The notes beneath the pieces are model-generated. The model was not told the origin of the DNA, searched no databases, and saw only the letters and a program-made list of their open reading frames with translations. 64,000 nt of DNA from Bacillus nitratireducens. GTDB lineage: Bacteria > Bacillota > Bacilli > Bacillales > Bacillaceae_G. Location: the NCBI RefSeq assembly GCF_001884135.1, contig NZ_MAOC01000091.1, positions 310,001 to 374,000 on the forward strand. Direction: 5' to 3'. Numbering within the stretch: the first letter of the stretch is position 1; every line of letters starts with the position of its first letter. This document shows, one piece after another, positions 51,830 through 59,898 of this stretch. A program made the translations under genes and the position numbers.

Positions 51830-53527
51830 TTATTTTTCAGTCACGTATGCCCACTTAAAGCTAAATTCTGGGCTGATATTATGTTTTACTACACCTTTTA
51901 CATTTGGTTGTAAAACATAAGAATCTCCACGTTGATATAAAGGTACAATCGCTACATCTTCTTCAAGTAATGTTTTTTCAGCTTTTCCTAACTCTTCCCA
52001 ACGTTTTTTCGCATCACCCATTAATTCAGTACCGGCTTTTTTCACCATGCCGTCATATTTAGGGTCAGAGAAGCTCATTTGGTTATGAGAATGTCCAGTC
52101 TCAAACATATCTAAGAACGTCATTGGATCTGCATAATCTGGATTCCATCCGCCATACGAAATATCATATTGTTGCTCAGATTCTAATTTTAGTTTTTGCT
52201 TAAATGGTTGAAGTTTAATGTTAACTGTTACACCTTTTAAGTTCTTCTCAATTTGGTCCTTAATATATTCTCCAACTTTTTTCGCATTACCAGTATCGTA
52301 GTTTAAGAATTCAATTGTAACTTGATCTTTACCAAGCTCTTTTTTCGCTTCTTCCCAAGCTGCTGCAGCTTTTTTAGCATCTGGCTTCAAACCATTTTTA
52401 AACGTTTCTTGGAAGTCTTTACCGTCCGGTCCAGTTGCTAAACCTTTTGGTACTAAGAAGTCAGCTTCTTTTGATCCATCATTTAAAATTACATTTGCTA
52501 GATTTTTCTTATCGATAGAAAGTGCAATTGCTTCACGTAATTTTTTGCTCTTTAATGGTGTATCTTGTCCATCACGTTTTTGGTTCATACGAATGAAGTA
52601 CGTACTTACTTGTGAAAATGTTCCAAATTCATCTTTCTTATTTCTGTATTTATCTACGAACTCTCCAGTTAATAAAGCAAAGTCAACTTGACCGCTATCA
52701 TATAAATTGATAAGAGTTGCTGGTTCTTTAACAACACTGAAGTTAACTTCTTCAAGTTTTACAGTCTTTTTATCCCAATATTGATCATTTTTCTTTAATT
52801 GCCATCCTTGTTCATGCTTCCAATCTTTAAGAACGAACGGTCCATTATAAACTGTTGTATCAGACTCTATACCGAACTTCTCCCCTTTTTCTTTTACGAA
52901 TTTTTCATTTAATGGGTAGTACGATGGGAATGCTACTAAGTTTAAGAAGTACGGTACCGCTTGCTCTAATTCAACTTCAAGCGTAAGATCATCTACCGCT
53001 TTCACTCCTAATTCAGCTACAGGTTTTTCACCTTTATTAACCACTTCTGCATTTTTAATTGGGAATGCGATAAATGCATACTCAGCAGCTGTTTTTGGAT
53101 CTAATAGACGTTGCCAAGCATATACGAAATCTTTCGCCGTTACTGGATCTCCATTTGACCATTTTGCATCTTTACGTAGTTTAAATGTATATTTTTTACC
53201 ATCTTCACTTTTCGTGCTAGATTCTGCTGCAGCTGGAATAGGCTTATTATCTTTATCCAGACGATATAATCCTTCCATCGTATTCCCGAGCATTTGTGAA
53301 GATACTGTATCTGTTGATTTAGAAGAATCCATCGTTGGAATCTCTTGGTTTACTGTTCGATTTAAAACTTGTTTTGCTGCTAATTTTTCCCCTGACTTGC
53401 TATCTCCACTTGAGTTTGTGCTTGTCTTTTTATCTCCGCCTGATGTAGAACATGCTGTTAGTGCCATGCTCATTGCTAAAACCGGTACTACAACTGCTGT
53501 TAGTTTTTTCATTTTTTTCTTTTTCAT
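51830..53527 (-). CDS. oppA: Oligopeptide-binding lipoprotein (OppA), paralogue 3
   Basis: The 565-residue protein has lipobox ALTAC and the family 5 core (NTMEGLYRLDKDN, AKWSNGDPVTAKDFVYAWQR, QMSFSDPKYDGMVKKAGTE). Strong similarity over the full length to paralogue 2 points to a recent tandem duplication. Differences are spread through the chain, including the ligand-facing end region, so peptide preference could differ. AGGGAGGG precedes ATG; own promoter and terminator. Confidence 0.93.
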   Translation of the reverse strand: MKKKKMKKLTAVVVPVLAMSMALTACSTSGGDKKTSTNSSGDSKSGEKLAAKQVLNRTVNQEIPTMDSSKSTDTVSSQMLGNTMEGLYRLDKDNKPIPAAAESSTKSEDGKKYTFKLRKDAKWSNGDPVTAKDFVYAWQRLLDPKTAAEYAFIAFPIKNAEVVNKGEKPVAELGVKAVDDLTLEVELEQAVPYFLNLVAFPSYYPLNEKFVKEKGEKFGIESDTTVYNGPFVLKDWKHEQGWQLKKNDQYWDKKTVKLEEVNFSVVKEPATLINLYDSGQVDFALLTGEFVDKYRNKKDEFGTFSQVSTYFIRMNQKRDGQDTPLKSKKLREAIALSIDKKNLANVILNDGSKEADFLVPKGLATGPDGKDFQETFKNGLKPDAKKAAAAWEEAKKELGKDQVTIEFLNYDTGNAKKVGEYIKDQIEKNLKGVTVNIKLQPFKQKLKLESEQQYDISYGGWNPDYADPMTFLDMFETGHSHNQMSFSDPKYDGMVKKAGTELMGDAKKRWEELGKAEKTLLEEDVAIVPLYQRGDSYVLQPNVKGVVKHNISPEFSFKWAYVTEK

Positions 53528-53875
53528 TTTTGTACCCTCCCTAATTCTAAACGATATCTAATCAAGAATTTTCTGATAATTCTGTTTTTCTCTATATATT
53601 TATCAGACGATTCTTACTACTTCTTATTCTACTAATTTTTTAAAATTTGTAAAGTATTATTATTAAAAATTTTTAAAAAATTATTTTCTTACAGTAATAT
53701 TCATAAAAATTCCATATAATGTTCAAATTCTATTTCTCATCCATATAAATGTACCATTTTAATAGTCTTTATTATGTTTACACATTAAATCCCTGTGAAT
53801 TATTGTTAATAAATAATGTATATTTTTAGAAACTCCTTTCCTACAAAAATAAAAAAGTCAGCTAAGCTGACTTTT
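53528..53875. other. Intergenic region upstream of oppA paralogue 3
   Basis: 348 bases holding the leader and promoter of paralogue 3 and, at the far end, the terminator of the dctA-like pseudogene. The remaining AT-rich part shows nothing I can assign. Confidence 0.6.
53626..53653 (-). promoter_or_regulatory. Promoter of oppA paralogue 3
   Basis: Minus strand TTTACA-16-TAGAAT with TTAG before the -10, matching the other two oppA promoters. Confidence 0.75.
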
Positions 53876-53877
53876 TT
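53850..53877 (-). terminator. Terminator of the dctA-like pseudogene
   Basis: AAAAAAGTCAGC/GCTGACTTTTTT perfect arms, loop TAA, overlapping the stop region. Confidence 0.9.
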
Positions 53878-54349
53878 ATCCGGCCATTTTCTCTTTTTTC
53901 ATTTCATCTAATACTCTCGTATACTTCTCATCATTGAATTCATTTTCGCTTTTTGCAACAACTACAGTCGCTACACCGTTACCAATTAAATTTACAATCG
54001 CTCTTGCTTCTGACATGAAACGATCAACACCCAGTAAAAGTGCTAACCCTTCTAACGGGATAACATTCAGTGCAGATAAAGTAGATGCTAATACGATAAA
54101 TCCTCCACCTGTTACTGCTGCTGCTTGTTGACCTAGTGAAAGATCAATGTGAAAAACTTGCGCTAAAAATATAGTTGCCATTGATAAATATATTGTTGTT
54201 CCATCTAAATTAAAAGAGTAGCCCGTCGGAATAACTAAGCCTACTACTGGCTTTGAACATCCGAATTCTTCCATCTTTGTCATCATTCGTGGTAGTACAG
54301 ATTCCGATGATGATGTCCCTAAAACAATGAGTAATTCTTCTTTTTCAAT
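53876..54349 (-). pseudogene. 5'-truncated dicarboxylate/glutamate:cation symporter (dctA-like)
   Basis: The frame codes for only the C-terminal third of a DAACS-family symporter: [20 protein letters not shown], then [20 protein letters not shown] and [22 protein letters not shown], all hallmark segments. The N-terminal 250-270 residues expected of a 420-residue transporter are missing. Upstream the frame is closed by TGA, and an AGGGGAG ribosome site sits 2 bases before the junction, as if an internal deletion fused the leader to the middle of the gene. The shortest start is the ATG at 54286 (136 residues). It cannot be a working transporter. Confidence 0.85.
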
Positions 54350-54417
54350 ACTCCCCTGTTTCTTTCATTTCTCCCATACTATTTCTATCGATGACAATCA
54401 TTTATTTTATGTGATAG

Positions 54418-54450
54418 CCCCCTTGTTATTTAACTTAAACCCCTGTTATT
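54418..54450 (-). promoter_or_regulatory. Direct repeats upstream of the dctA-like pseudogene
   Basis: AATAACAAGGGG (54430-54419) and AATAACAGGGG (54450-54440) on the minus strand, start to start about 20 bases apart (two helix turns), as in response-regulator operators of C4-dicarboxylate transporters. Probably the old control region. Confidence 0.45.
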
Positions 54451-54520
54451 ACGTTACACTAATATATAAATTTTTTAAATAGTATATAACAATTAAATAT
54501 AAAAGATATACTATTTAACA

Positions 54521-54549
54521 AAAAAAGCAGATATAAGATCTGCTTTAAT
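54521..54549 (-). terminator. Terminator of the ECF sigma operon
   Basis: AAAGCAGAT/ATCTGCTTT arms, loop ATAAG, seven A before it on the plus strand. Confidence 0.88.
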
Positions 54550-55582
54550 TTCCCTCAATTTGTTTCTCACTTAACCCAAGATGTGTTCTGAGTGTATTAC
54601 TCAAATTTTGTAAGTCTTTTTTATTAGGATTATAATAATATACCCGTTGCCCATTTGGGCCATTTGGTAAATATAAATCATCACCATTTAGCTGAATCTT
54701 CTCAACTGAGCAATCTAAACCATATTTATAAAAAGATAAAATATCATCCAGTGCTAAATTTGTTTTAAAATCACCATCGACGGCCTCAACCATTTTCTCA
54801 ACTTTTGTAATAGACCCTACATTTTTTAATTTACTTAAAATCGCCTCAATAACAAGTTGTTGGCGCTGTCCCCTCATTGCATCACTATCAATATGACGAG
54901 TTCTCGCCAAAGCAAGTGCTTCTTCTCCCGTTAATTTTTGAACCCCTTTTTTCAAATGAATCGTATCAGGTTCATCTTTACTATTTTGTTCAGTAAATTC
55001 AACCGGGACATCTACCTCAACACCATCGAGCCCATCGACAATTTTAATAAATGATCCAAAATTAAATTTCACGAAATAATCTACCGGTACTTGCAGTAAC
55101 TTTTCTACTGCCTCAACAGAAGCTTGTGGCCCTCCATCTTTTCCGTTTTTAACGAAACCACTCCCATATGCGTGTGTTATTTTATCTTTTTTCTTTTCGA
55201 TTGGAACATATGTATAAGTATCTCTTGGTATACTGGTTAATTTCACTGTCTTATCTTCTTTATTAAACGTAGCTAACAATAATGCATCCGTATGAAATGC
55301 ACCATTATAGCCCTTTTGCCGTTCTTGATTTTCATCAATTCCCATAATTAACATTGAAACGTTGTGTGTAATTGGCTTTACAGCTTTCTCACGTAAATTT
55401 GATTTTTCACCACGCGATAAGTTCAAATTAGATTTTTGTACGAGATTAGAAGTTTTCATATATACATAGGCACCATACCCAACTCCGCCAAATAGTAATA
55501 CCCCTAACAATACACTTATTATCGTTATCTTTTTATATTTTCGTTTATTTTTCTTTTCTCTTGAAGGAGAGGTATTCTCCAT
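54545..55582 (-). CDS. LytR-CpsA-Psr (LCP) family wall-polymer transferase
   Basis: The 345-residue protein has a basic cytoplasmic start (SREKKNKRKYKK), one membrane helix (about 19-40) and the LCP domain: LIMGIDENQERQKGYNGAFHTDALLL near 80-105, LTSIPRDTYTYVP near 115, KITHAYGSG and LARTRHIDSDAMRGQRQQLV near 225. LCP enzymes attach teichoic acids or capsule polymers from lipid carriers to peptidoglycan. It is last in an operon with an ECF sigma factor and a membrane anti-sigma, so its level should rise with envelope stress. Confidence 0.93.
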   Translation of the reverse strand: MENTSPSREKKNKRKYKKITIISVLLGVLLFGGVGYGAYVYMKTSNLVQKSNLNLSRGEKSNLREKAVKPITHNVSMLIMGIDENQERQKGYNGAFHTDALLLATFNKEDKTVKLTSIPRDTYTYVPIEKKKDKITHAYGSGFVKNGKDGGPQASVEAVEKLLQVPVDYFVKFNFGSFIKIVDGLDGVEVDVPVEFTEQNSKDEPDTIHLKKGVQKLTGEEALALARTRHIDSDAMRGQRQQLVIEAILSKLKNVGSITKVEKMVEAVDGDFKTNLALDDILSFYKYGLDCSVEKIQLNGDDLYLPNGPNGQRVYYYNPNKKDLQNLSNTLRTHLGLSEKQIEGN

Positions 55583-55599
55583 ATAGTTCCCTCCGTTTT

Positions 55600-56598
55600 C
55601 TATTCATCTAATAAGTTTTTCAATTTTTCATAATTAGCGCTATCCTTTTGAAATACATTCTCTTTCAATCCTTTGTTTATTTGTATCCATTCAGTCGTAA
55701 TCGAATATTGAATCATACCCTCATCGAAACTAAGGAACTTCAACATAATCCCCGTATTTTTCTCTACAACCATTTCAAATTTCCCTCTTAAATCTTCAGA
55801 TGTACTTACAGGCATTTCTATGTTTATTACCCCTTCTATTTTGTAGCAATCAAGTCCAAGATACTTCGTTTCTTTATAACTCCAATCTTTATATCGAATT
55901 AATAGATCAGCAAATTCTGATTGAATACTGTACTTAGCGAATCCCACATATTCGTCATCATACCGTTTCTTCTCACCTGATTTTCTCAATAACCTTTCCG
56001 TAGGGCTTAATTTTACTATTCCATTATTTCTTTCTTTTGGACTCCATCTCGTCTCTTTATACGTATTATTCTTATCATTAAACTCTTTTTTTCCTTCCTC
56101 GCTATAAATCATCGTGCTTTTTTTCGATAGCTTGTCTTCTTTAGATGAAATACCACTTTGTTTCTCCGTATCAATTGCATATTTATATGTTGTAGCAATT
56201 CTTGTAGAGCTAGAATATTCTTCGAATTGCCCTGAAACATTTTGGAAGTGATCAATTGAATCAAGCATCTTTTGATGAATCTTTTCCTTATCTGGATAAT
56301 TGACGTTCGACTTTATTTCTTCTTCATTCTCATAATCAGAAAACGCATTCTTCTTTACGTAATTAAACATCCCTCCATTTTGTGCAAAGCTCTGTATAGA
56401 AAACTCAGACATAGATACAATTGATAGCGTTAGAACAGCGGCACTAATAAACATCATATGTACTCTATAACTCTTTCTTTTTACAGGAAGATTATGAAGT
56501 GTATCATTAATTTTTTCGTTTAGTGCCTGTGGCAATACGGTATTATCCTTTTCTATTCTCTTTTTTAATTTTTCATCAAATGATTTTTCTTTATCCAT
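55600..56598 (-). CDS. Membrane anti-sigma factor, RseB/LolA-like outer domain
   Basis: 332 residues from the ATG after GGAGGTGGTTAAA. The N-terminal 45 residues are cytoplasmic and charged (the presumed sigma-binding part, KSFDEKLKKRIEKDN), followed by one membrane helix (about 46-68, MMFISAAVLTLSIVSM). The outer part of about 265 residues ends in a pattern like LolA/RseB sensors (LDCYKIEGVINIEMP, GKFEMVVEKNTGIMLKFLSF). It lies 12 bases after the sigma gene and before the LCP gene, the classic sigma/anti-sigma order. The signal sensed is unknown; release probably occurs by proteolysis. Confidence 0.75.
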   Translation of the reverse strand: MDKEKSFDEKLKKRIEKDNTVLPQALNEKINDTLHNLPVKRKSYRVHMMFISAAVLTLSIVSMSEFSIQSFAQNGGMFNYVKKNAFSDYENEEEIKSNVNYPDKEKIHQKMLDSIDHFQNVSGQFEEYSSSTRIATTYKYAIDTEKQSGISSKEDKLSKKSTMIYSEEGKKEFNDKNNTYKETRWSPKERNNGIVKLSPTERLLRKSGEKKRYDDEYVGFAKYSIQSEFADLLIRYKDWSYKETKYLGLDCYKIEGVINIEMPVSTSEDLRGKFEMVVEKNTGIMLKFLSFDEGMIQYSITTEWIQINKGLKENVFQKDSANYEKLKNLLDE

Positions 56599-56610
56599 TT
56601 TAACCACCTC

Positions 56611-57144
56611 CTACTCCATCTTTAATCGCTCTTCTAATTGTTCCCTTGCACGTGACAATCTTGATTTAACCGTGCCTTTTGGAATTTCTAAAAGCGTTGC
56701 AATACTTTCTTGATTCATATCTTCATAATAATAAAGTACGGTTACAGCTCTTAGTTCTTCCGTTAAGGACTGAATAGCATTACAAAGATCAATATCTTCA
56801 TATCGATCGAACGCCACCATATTACTATCATGATCCTCAATTACAATTACTTTTTTATAAGCGCGAATTATATTGTTACACTCATTTATTAAAATTCTAA
56901 TGAGCCAAGTTTGAAAAAATTCTTCCTTTTTCAATTTTTTTATATTTTCATAAGCTTTTAAAATTGTTGCCTGCATTGCATCCTCTATATTCGTCTCATC
57001 ACGTAACATCGCCTTCGCAATGCGATACATCTTTACTTTTTCTGTATGTATAAGTGTCATAAAAGCCTCATGATTACCCTTTTTTGCTAAAGAAACATCT
57101 GTTTCTTCTTTTACAATCATCTTATATAAAGGAATTACTTTCAC
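56611..57144 (-). CDS. ECF-type RNA polymerase sigma factor
   Basis: The 177-residue protein has region 2 (AFMTLIHTEKVKMYRIAKAM and DAMQATILKAYENIKKLK) and region 4 (LTEELRAVTVLYYYEDMNQE, then IAIPKGTVKSRLSRAREQLEER-type helix), with no region 1 or 3: an ECF group factor similar to B. subtilis SigV/SigX. Start GTG is 7 bases after AGGAGG. A promoter of ECF type lies just upstream, suggesting autoregulation. Downstream come its presumed anti-sigma and an LCP enzyme. Confidence 0.92.
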   Translation of the reverse strand: MKVIPLYKMIVKEETDVSLAKKGNHEAFMTLIHTEKVKMYRIAKAMLRDETNIEDAMQATILKAYENIKKLKKEEFFQTWLIRILINECNNIIRAYKKVIVIEDHDSNMVAFDRYEDIDLCNAIQSLTEELRAVTVLYYYEDMNQESIATLLEIPKGTVKSRLSRAREQLEERLKME

Positions 57145-57195
57145 ATTTGGTCCTCCTGTTTCAGCCTCTCTATTAATTAAACTTTACACATATTA

Positions 57196-57221
57196 GACGG
57201 AGTATCCTAGAAAAAGGTTCA
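57196..57221 (-). promoter_or_regulatory. ECF-type autoregulatory promoter
   Basis: Minus strand TGAACC (57221-57216), 16 bases, CGTC (57199-57196) followed by TAA. This fits the Bacillus ECF pattern TGAAAC-N16-CGTC with one -35 difference. It lies about 50 bases before the sigma gene start. Confidence 0.7.
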
Positions 57222-57319
57222 ATTCTTTTTGAATATTTCTACAAGAAAAAATATAAACATTCCATTTTGACTATCCACTTAAATGTTTCTCTAAAAGATA
57301 TCCCTTCGAATTTACAAAC

Positions 57320-57349
57320 GAAAAAAGCCCACTAATTAAGTGGACTTTC
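57320..57349 (-). terminator. Terminator of the ABC exporter operon
   Basis: AAAGCCCACT/AGTGGACTTT arms with one mismatch and six A on the plus strand. Confidence 0.8.
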
Positions 57350-57353
57350 TACT

Positions 57354-58160
57354 TTACAACGGCAAATCTCTCTTCCTAAACACTACAATTGCTAATATAA
57401 AAATACATAGTGCCCCAACAGTTAAGCCTATACTTACCGGCCATATACTATATGTTCCTTCAGCAATTTCTTTTGGACGAAACAATGTAAATAATGATAG
57501 ACTTCTCATCCACTCTAACTTATCGCTTAATTTACCTACCATATCTAATACGAAAAATAAGATTGTTAAACTTGCTGAATAACTTAGTGCCTTTCTTTCG
57601 TCATTACATATACAAGAAAAGAAAAATGAATACGCACTAACTACTAAAAATATTAGTCCTCCGACTACATTTATCTTCAGGAATAATTCTTTATTTAAAT
57701 TATTATCTTTTAAAAACCATTCTGCACCCAATATACCAGCTACATAAGTAACAATTACAATAATTAATAGTCCCAATATGAGAACGGTAGCTTGCGTAAT
57801 TGCAATTTTCACCCTGGATACAGGTGTTGCTAATAAATATGCCATCGCTCCTTTATCTACATGACGAGCAATTAAATGCGTTGCAACCGTGACGCAAAAA
57901 ATTGTTAAAATGATAATAAATAATAGGCTATAATATTCACCAGCTAAAAAATCCATTACATTTTGAATTGGACTCTCCATTCCAACAATTTTTTTTACAC
58001 TATCAGGCATAGCGCTTATTAATTCATTTAACCCTTTCGCTGATACCATTGATGGGAATATCCAAATTAATAACCATAAATAAAGAGCTGCACCAGTTGC
58101 ATAACTCAAAATACTTTTTTGCGTTTCTTTCAAACTAGCTAAAAATAGTTGCTTATTCAT
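57354..58160 (-). CDS. ABC-2 type exporter permease
   Basis: The 268-residue protein has six hydrophobic segments (about 22-40, 75-98, 118-145, 168-190, 200-218, 240-260) and the ABC-2 style amphipathic start MNKQLFLASLKETQKS. A conserved ARHVDKGAMAYLLATPVSR near 98-116 is the coupling region common to such exporters. Its start overlaps the ATPase gene by 8 bases. Substrate unknown; TetR-regulated exporters of this layout often handle antibiotics or lipids. Confidence 0.88.
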   Translation of the reverse strand: MNKQLFLASLKETQKSILSYATGAALYLWLLIWIFPSMVSAKGLNELISAMPDSVKKIVGMESPIQNVMDFLAGEYYSLLFIIILTIFCVTVATHLIARHVDKGAMAYLLATPVSRVKIAITQATVLILGLLIIVIVTYVAGILGAEWFLKDNNLNKELFLKINVVGGLIFLVVSAYSFFFSCICNDERKALSYSASLTILFFVLDMVGKLSDKLEWMRSLSLFTLFRPKEIAEGTYSIWPVSIGLTVGALCIFILAIVVFRKRDLPL

Positions 58161-59046
58161 GCTTTACCCCTTCTTTCTTATCGTAATAATGCATAAATAA
58201 ATGTTCTAAATCCGTCGCTCTCGTTTGTAGTGCAGTTACATTATAGTTTGAAAGTATTTGTAAAACAGTTTGATAATTTCCTTGCACAATAATTGACGCC
58301 TCTCTACCTTTCACTCCTTCAAATTGCAAATCACATTGTCTAAGAGACTCAATTTCTTCTTGAGATGATACTGTTACATCTATTACTTGTCTTCGCATTC
58401 CTTGTAAATCATGAATATCTTCTACCGTTACTAAACGTCCATCTTTAATAATAGCTACTCTGTCACAAGTTCTCTCAATTTCAGTGAAAATATGCGACGA
58501 CATAAGAATCGTTTTCCCTCTTTGCTTTTCCTCTACTATTAAATCTATAAACACTTGTTGCATAAGTGGATCGAGTCCTGATGTTGGTTCATCTAAAATT
58601 AGTACTTCTGGATCATGCATAAATGCAGCAACAATCCCTACTTTTTGTTTCATTCCTTTAGACATTTTTCGAATTGGTGTTTTCACATCAAATTGCAGAC
58701 GCTCTATCAAGTCATCACGTCTCTTCGTTTCCTTTAACCCACGCATTCCTTGCATCAAATTTAAAAAATCTAATCCATTCATTCCTTCAATAAAAGAAAT
58801 TTCTCCTGGCAAATAGCCAACTTCTCTTTGAATTTTCGCAGCATCTTCCCAACAATCTAACCCGAAAATTGTCGCTTTACCAGCCGTCGGTTTTATAAAT
58901 CCCATTAAATTACGAATCGTTGTTGATTTTCCAGCTCCATTTGGTCCTAAGTAGCCAAACACTTCTCCTTCTTTCACTTCAAATGTAATATCAAACAAGC
59001 CTTTCCCATTTGAAAACTGTTTTGTGACATTTTGAACTGAAATCAT
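58153..59046 (-). CDS. ABC exporter ATP-binding protein
   Basis: The 297-residue ATPase has Walker A GPNGAGKST (about 35-43), Q-loop in VGYLPGE, a signature variant MSKGMKQKVG (the Ser-Gly-Gly is Ser-Lys-Gly), Walker B VLILDEPTSGLD and the switch His in MSSHIFTE. The last 90 residues are the usual accessory domain of drug/antibiotic exporter ATPases. It is first gene of the operon, divergent from a TetR regulator, with an operator palindrome 15-46 bases upstream of its start. Confidence 0.93.
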   Translation of the reverse strand: MISVQNVTKQFSNGKGLFDITFEVKEGEVFGYLGPNGAGKSTTIRNLMGFIKPTAGKATIFGLDCWEDAAKIQREVGYLPGEISFIEGMNGLDFLNLMQGMRGLKETKRRDDLIERLQFDVKTPIRKMSKGMKQKVGIVAAFMHDPEVLILDEPTSGLDPLMQQVFIDLIVEEKQRGKTILMSSHIFTEIERTCDRVAIIKDGRLVTVEDIHDLQGMRRQVIDVTVSSQEEIESLRQCDLQFEGVKGREASIIVQGNYQTVLQILSNYNVTALQTRATDLEHLFMHYYDKKEGVKHE

Positions 59047-59060
59047 AAGCCCACCTCATT

Positions 59061-59092
59061 TTTTGAAATATTTAATGTATGATATTTCAAAA
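59061..59092. promoter_or_regulatory. TetR-type operator 1
   Basis: TTTTGAAATAT and ATATTTCAAAA are perfect 11-base arms with 10 bases between. It lies just before the ABC ATPase gene. Confidence 0.78.
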
Positions 59093-59128
59093 TCATTGTA
59101 CTCCTCACCTTACATATTCGCAACAACT

Positions 59129-59160
59129 TTTTGAAATATTTATATGTCCATATTTCAAAA
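59129..59160. promoter_or_regulatory. TetR-type operator 2
   Basis: Same arms and same 10-base gap as operator 1, 68 bases further on, towards the TetR gene. The spacer sequence differs (TTATATGTCC against TTAATGTATG), so the arms are under selection. Confidence 0.78.
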
Positions 59161-59210
59161 ATATTGTTTTCAATTATTTTTTATTGTATATTTTAAATGA
59201 GGTGATTACT

Positions 59211-59804
59211 TTGAACGGCTTTGAAAAAGTGAAAGAAAAGAAAAAACGTGCCATTAAAGATGCGGCCTTTAAATTATTTTCAGAACGTGGATTTAATGAA
59301 GTGAAAATAGAACATATTGCAAAAAAAGCAAACGTTTCTCAAGTTACAATTTATAATCATTTTGGAAGTAAAGATGCGTTATTTAGAGAGCTGATACAAG
59401 AATTTATAATATCTGAATTTCAATATTATAAAGATCTTGCAGAAGAAAACTTACCTTTTCATGATATGATGCAAAAAATGATTGTAAAAAAAATGAATAC
59501 TGGTGGGTTATTTCAGCCGGATATGTTACTACAAATGATGCAAAGAGATGAAGAGCTCAGAGAATTTATTTATAGTTATCAAAACGAAAAAATCCTACCT
59601 TGGTATTTAGAAATATTAGAACAAGCACAGCAAAAAAATGAAATTAATCCACACCTTTCAAAAGAAATGATGCTACTTTACATTCAAATGTTCACTAAGT
59701 TAGGTGATGATTTCGGGGCACAACTTCTTGAAGGAGATCGAGAAAAACATATACAAGATATAGTCACTATGTTTTTTTATGGACTTTCTGTCCCAGAAAA
59801 ATAA
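59211..59804 (+). CDS. TetR/AcrR family transcriptional repressor
   Basis: The 197-residue protein starts at TTG behind GAGGTGAT; upstream codons of the frame cover the operators and are not translated. HTH at about 25-50: VKIEHIAKKANVSQVTIYNH followed by FGSKDALF. The C-terminal ligand domain is variable and helical. It is divergent from the ABC exporter, and two identical operators lie between them, so it likely represses both itself and the exporter until a ligand binds. Confidence 0.92.
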   Translation: MNGFEKVKEKKKRAIKDAAFKLFSERGFNEVKIEHIAKKANVSQVTIYNHFGSKDALFRELIQEFIISEFQYYKDLAEENLPFHDMMQKMIVKKMNTGGLFQPDMLLQMMQRDEELREFIYSYQNEKILPWYLEILEQAQQKNEINPHLSKEMMLLYIQMFTKLGDDFGAQLLEGDREKHIQDIVTMFFYGLSVPEK

Positions 59805-59830
59805 TTTTTTCTAAAGAACAAACAAAATCA

Positions 59831-59869
59831 CAAAAAAGCCCTTTGGATATTTAAATCTCAAGGGCTTTT
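59831..59869. terminator. Bidirectional terminator
   Basis: AAAAGCCCTTTG/CAAGGGCTTTT arms around an AT loop, between the convergent TetR and WYL genes. Confidence 0.85.
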
Positions 59870-59898
59870 CATGTCAATAAAAATTATTAAAACCAACT

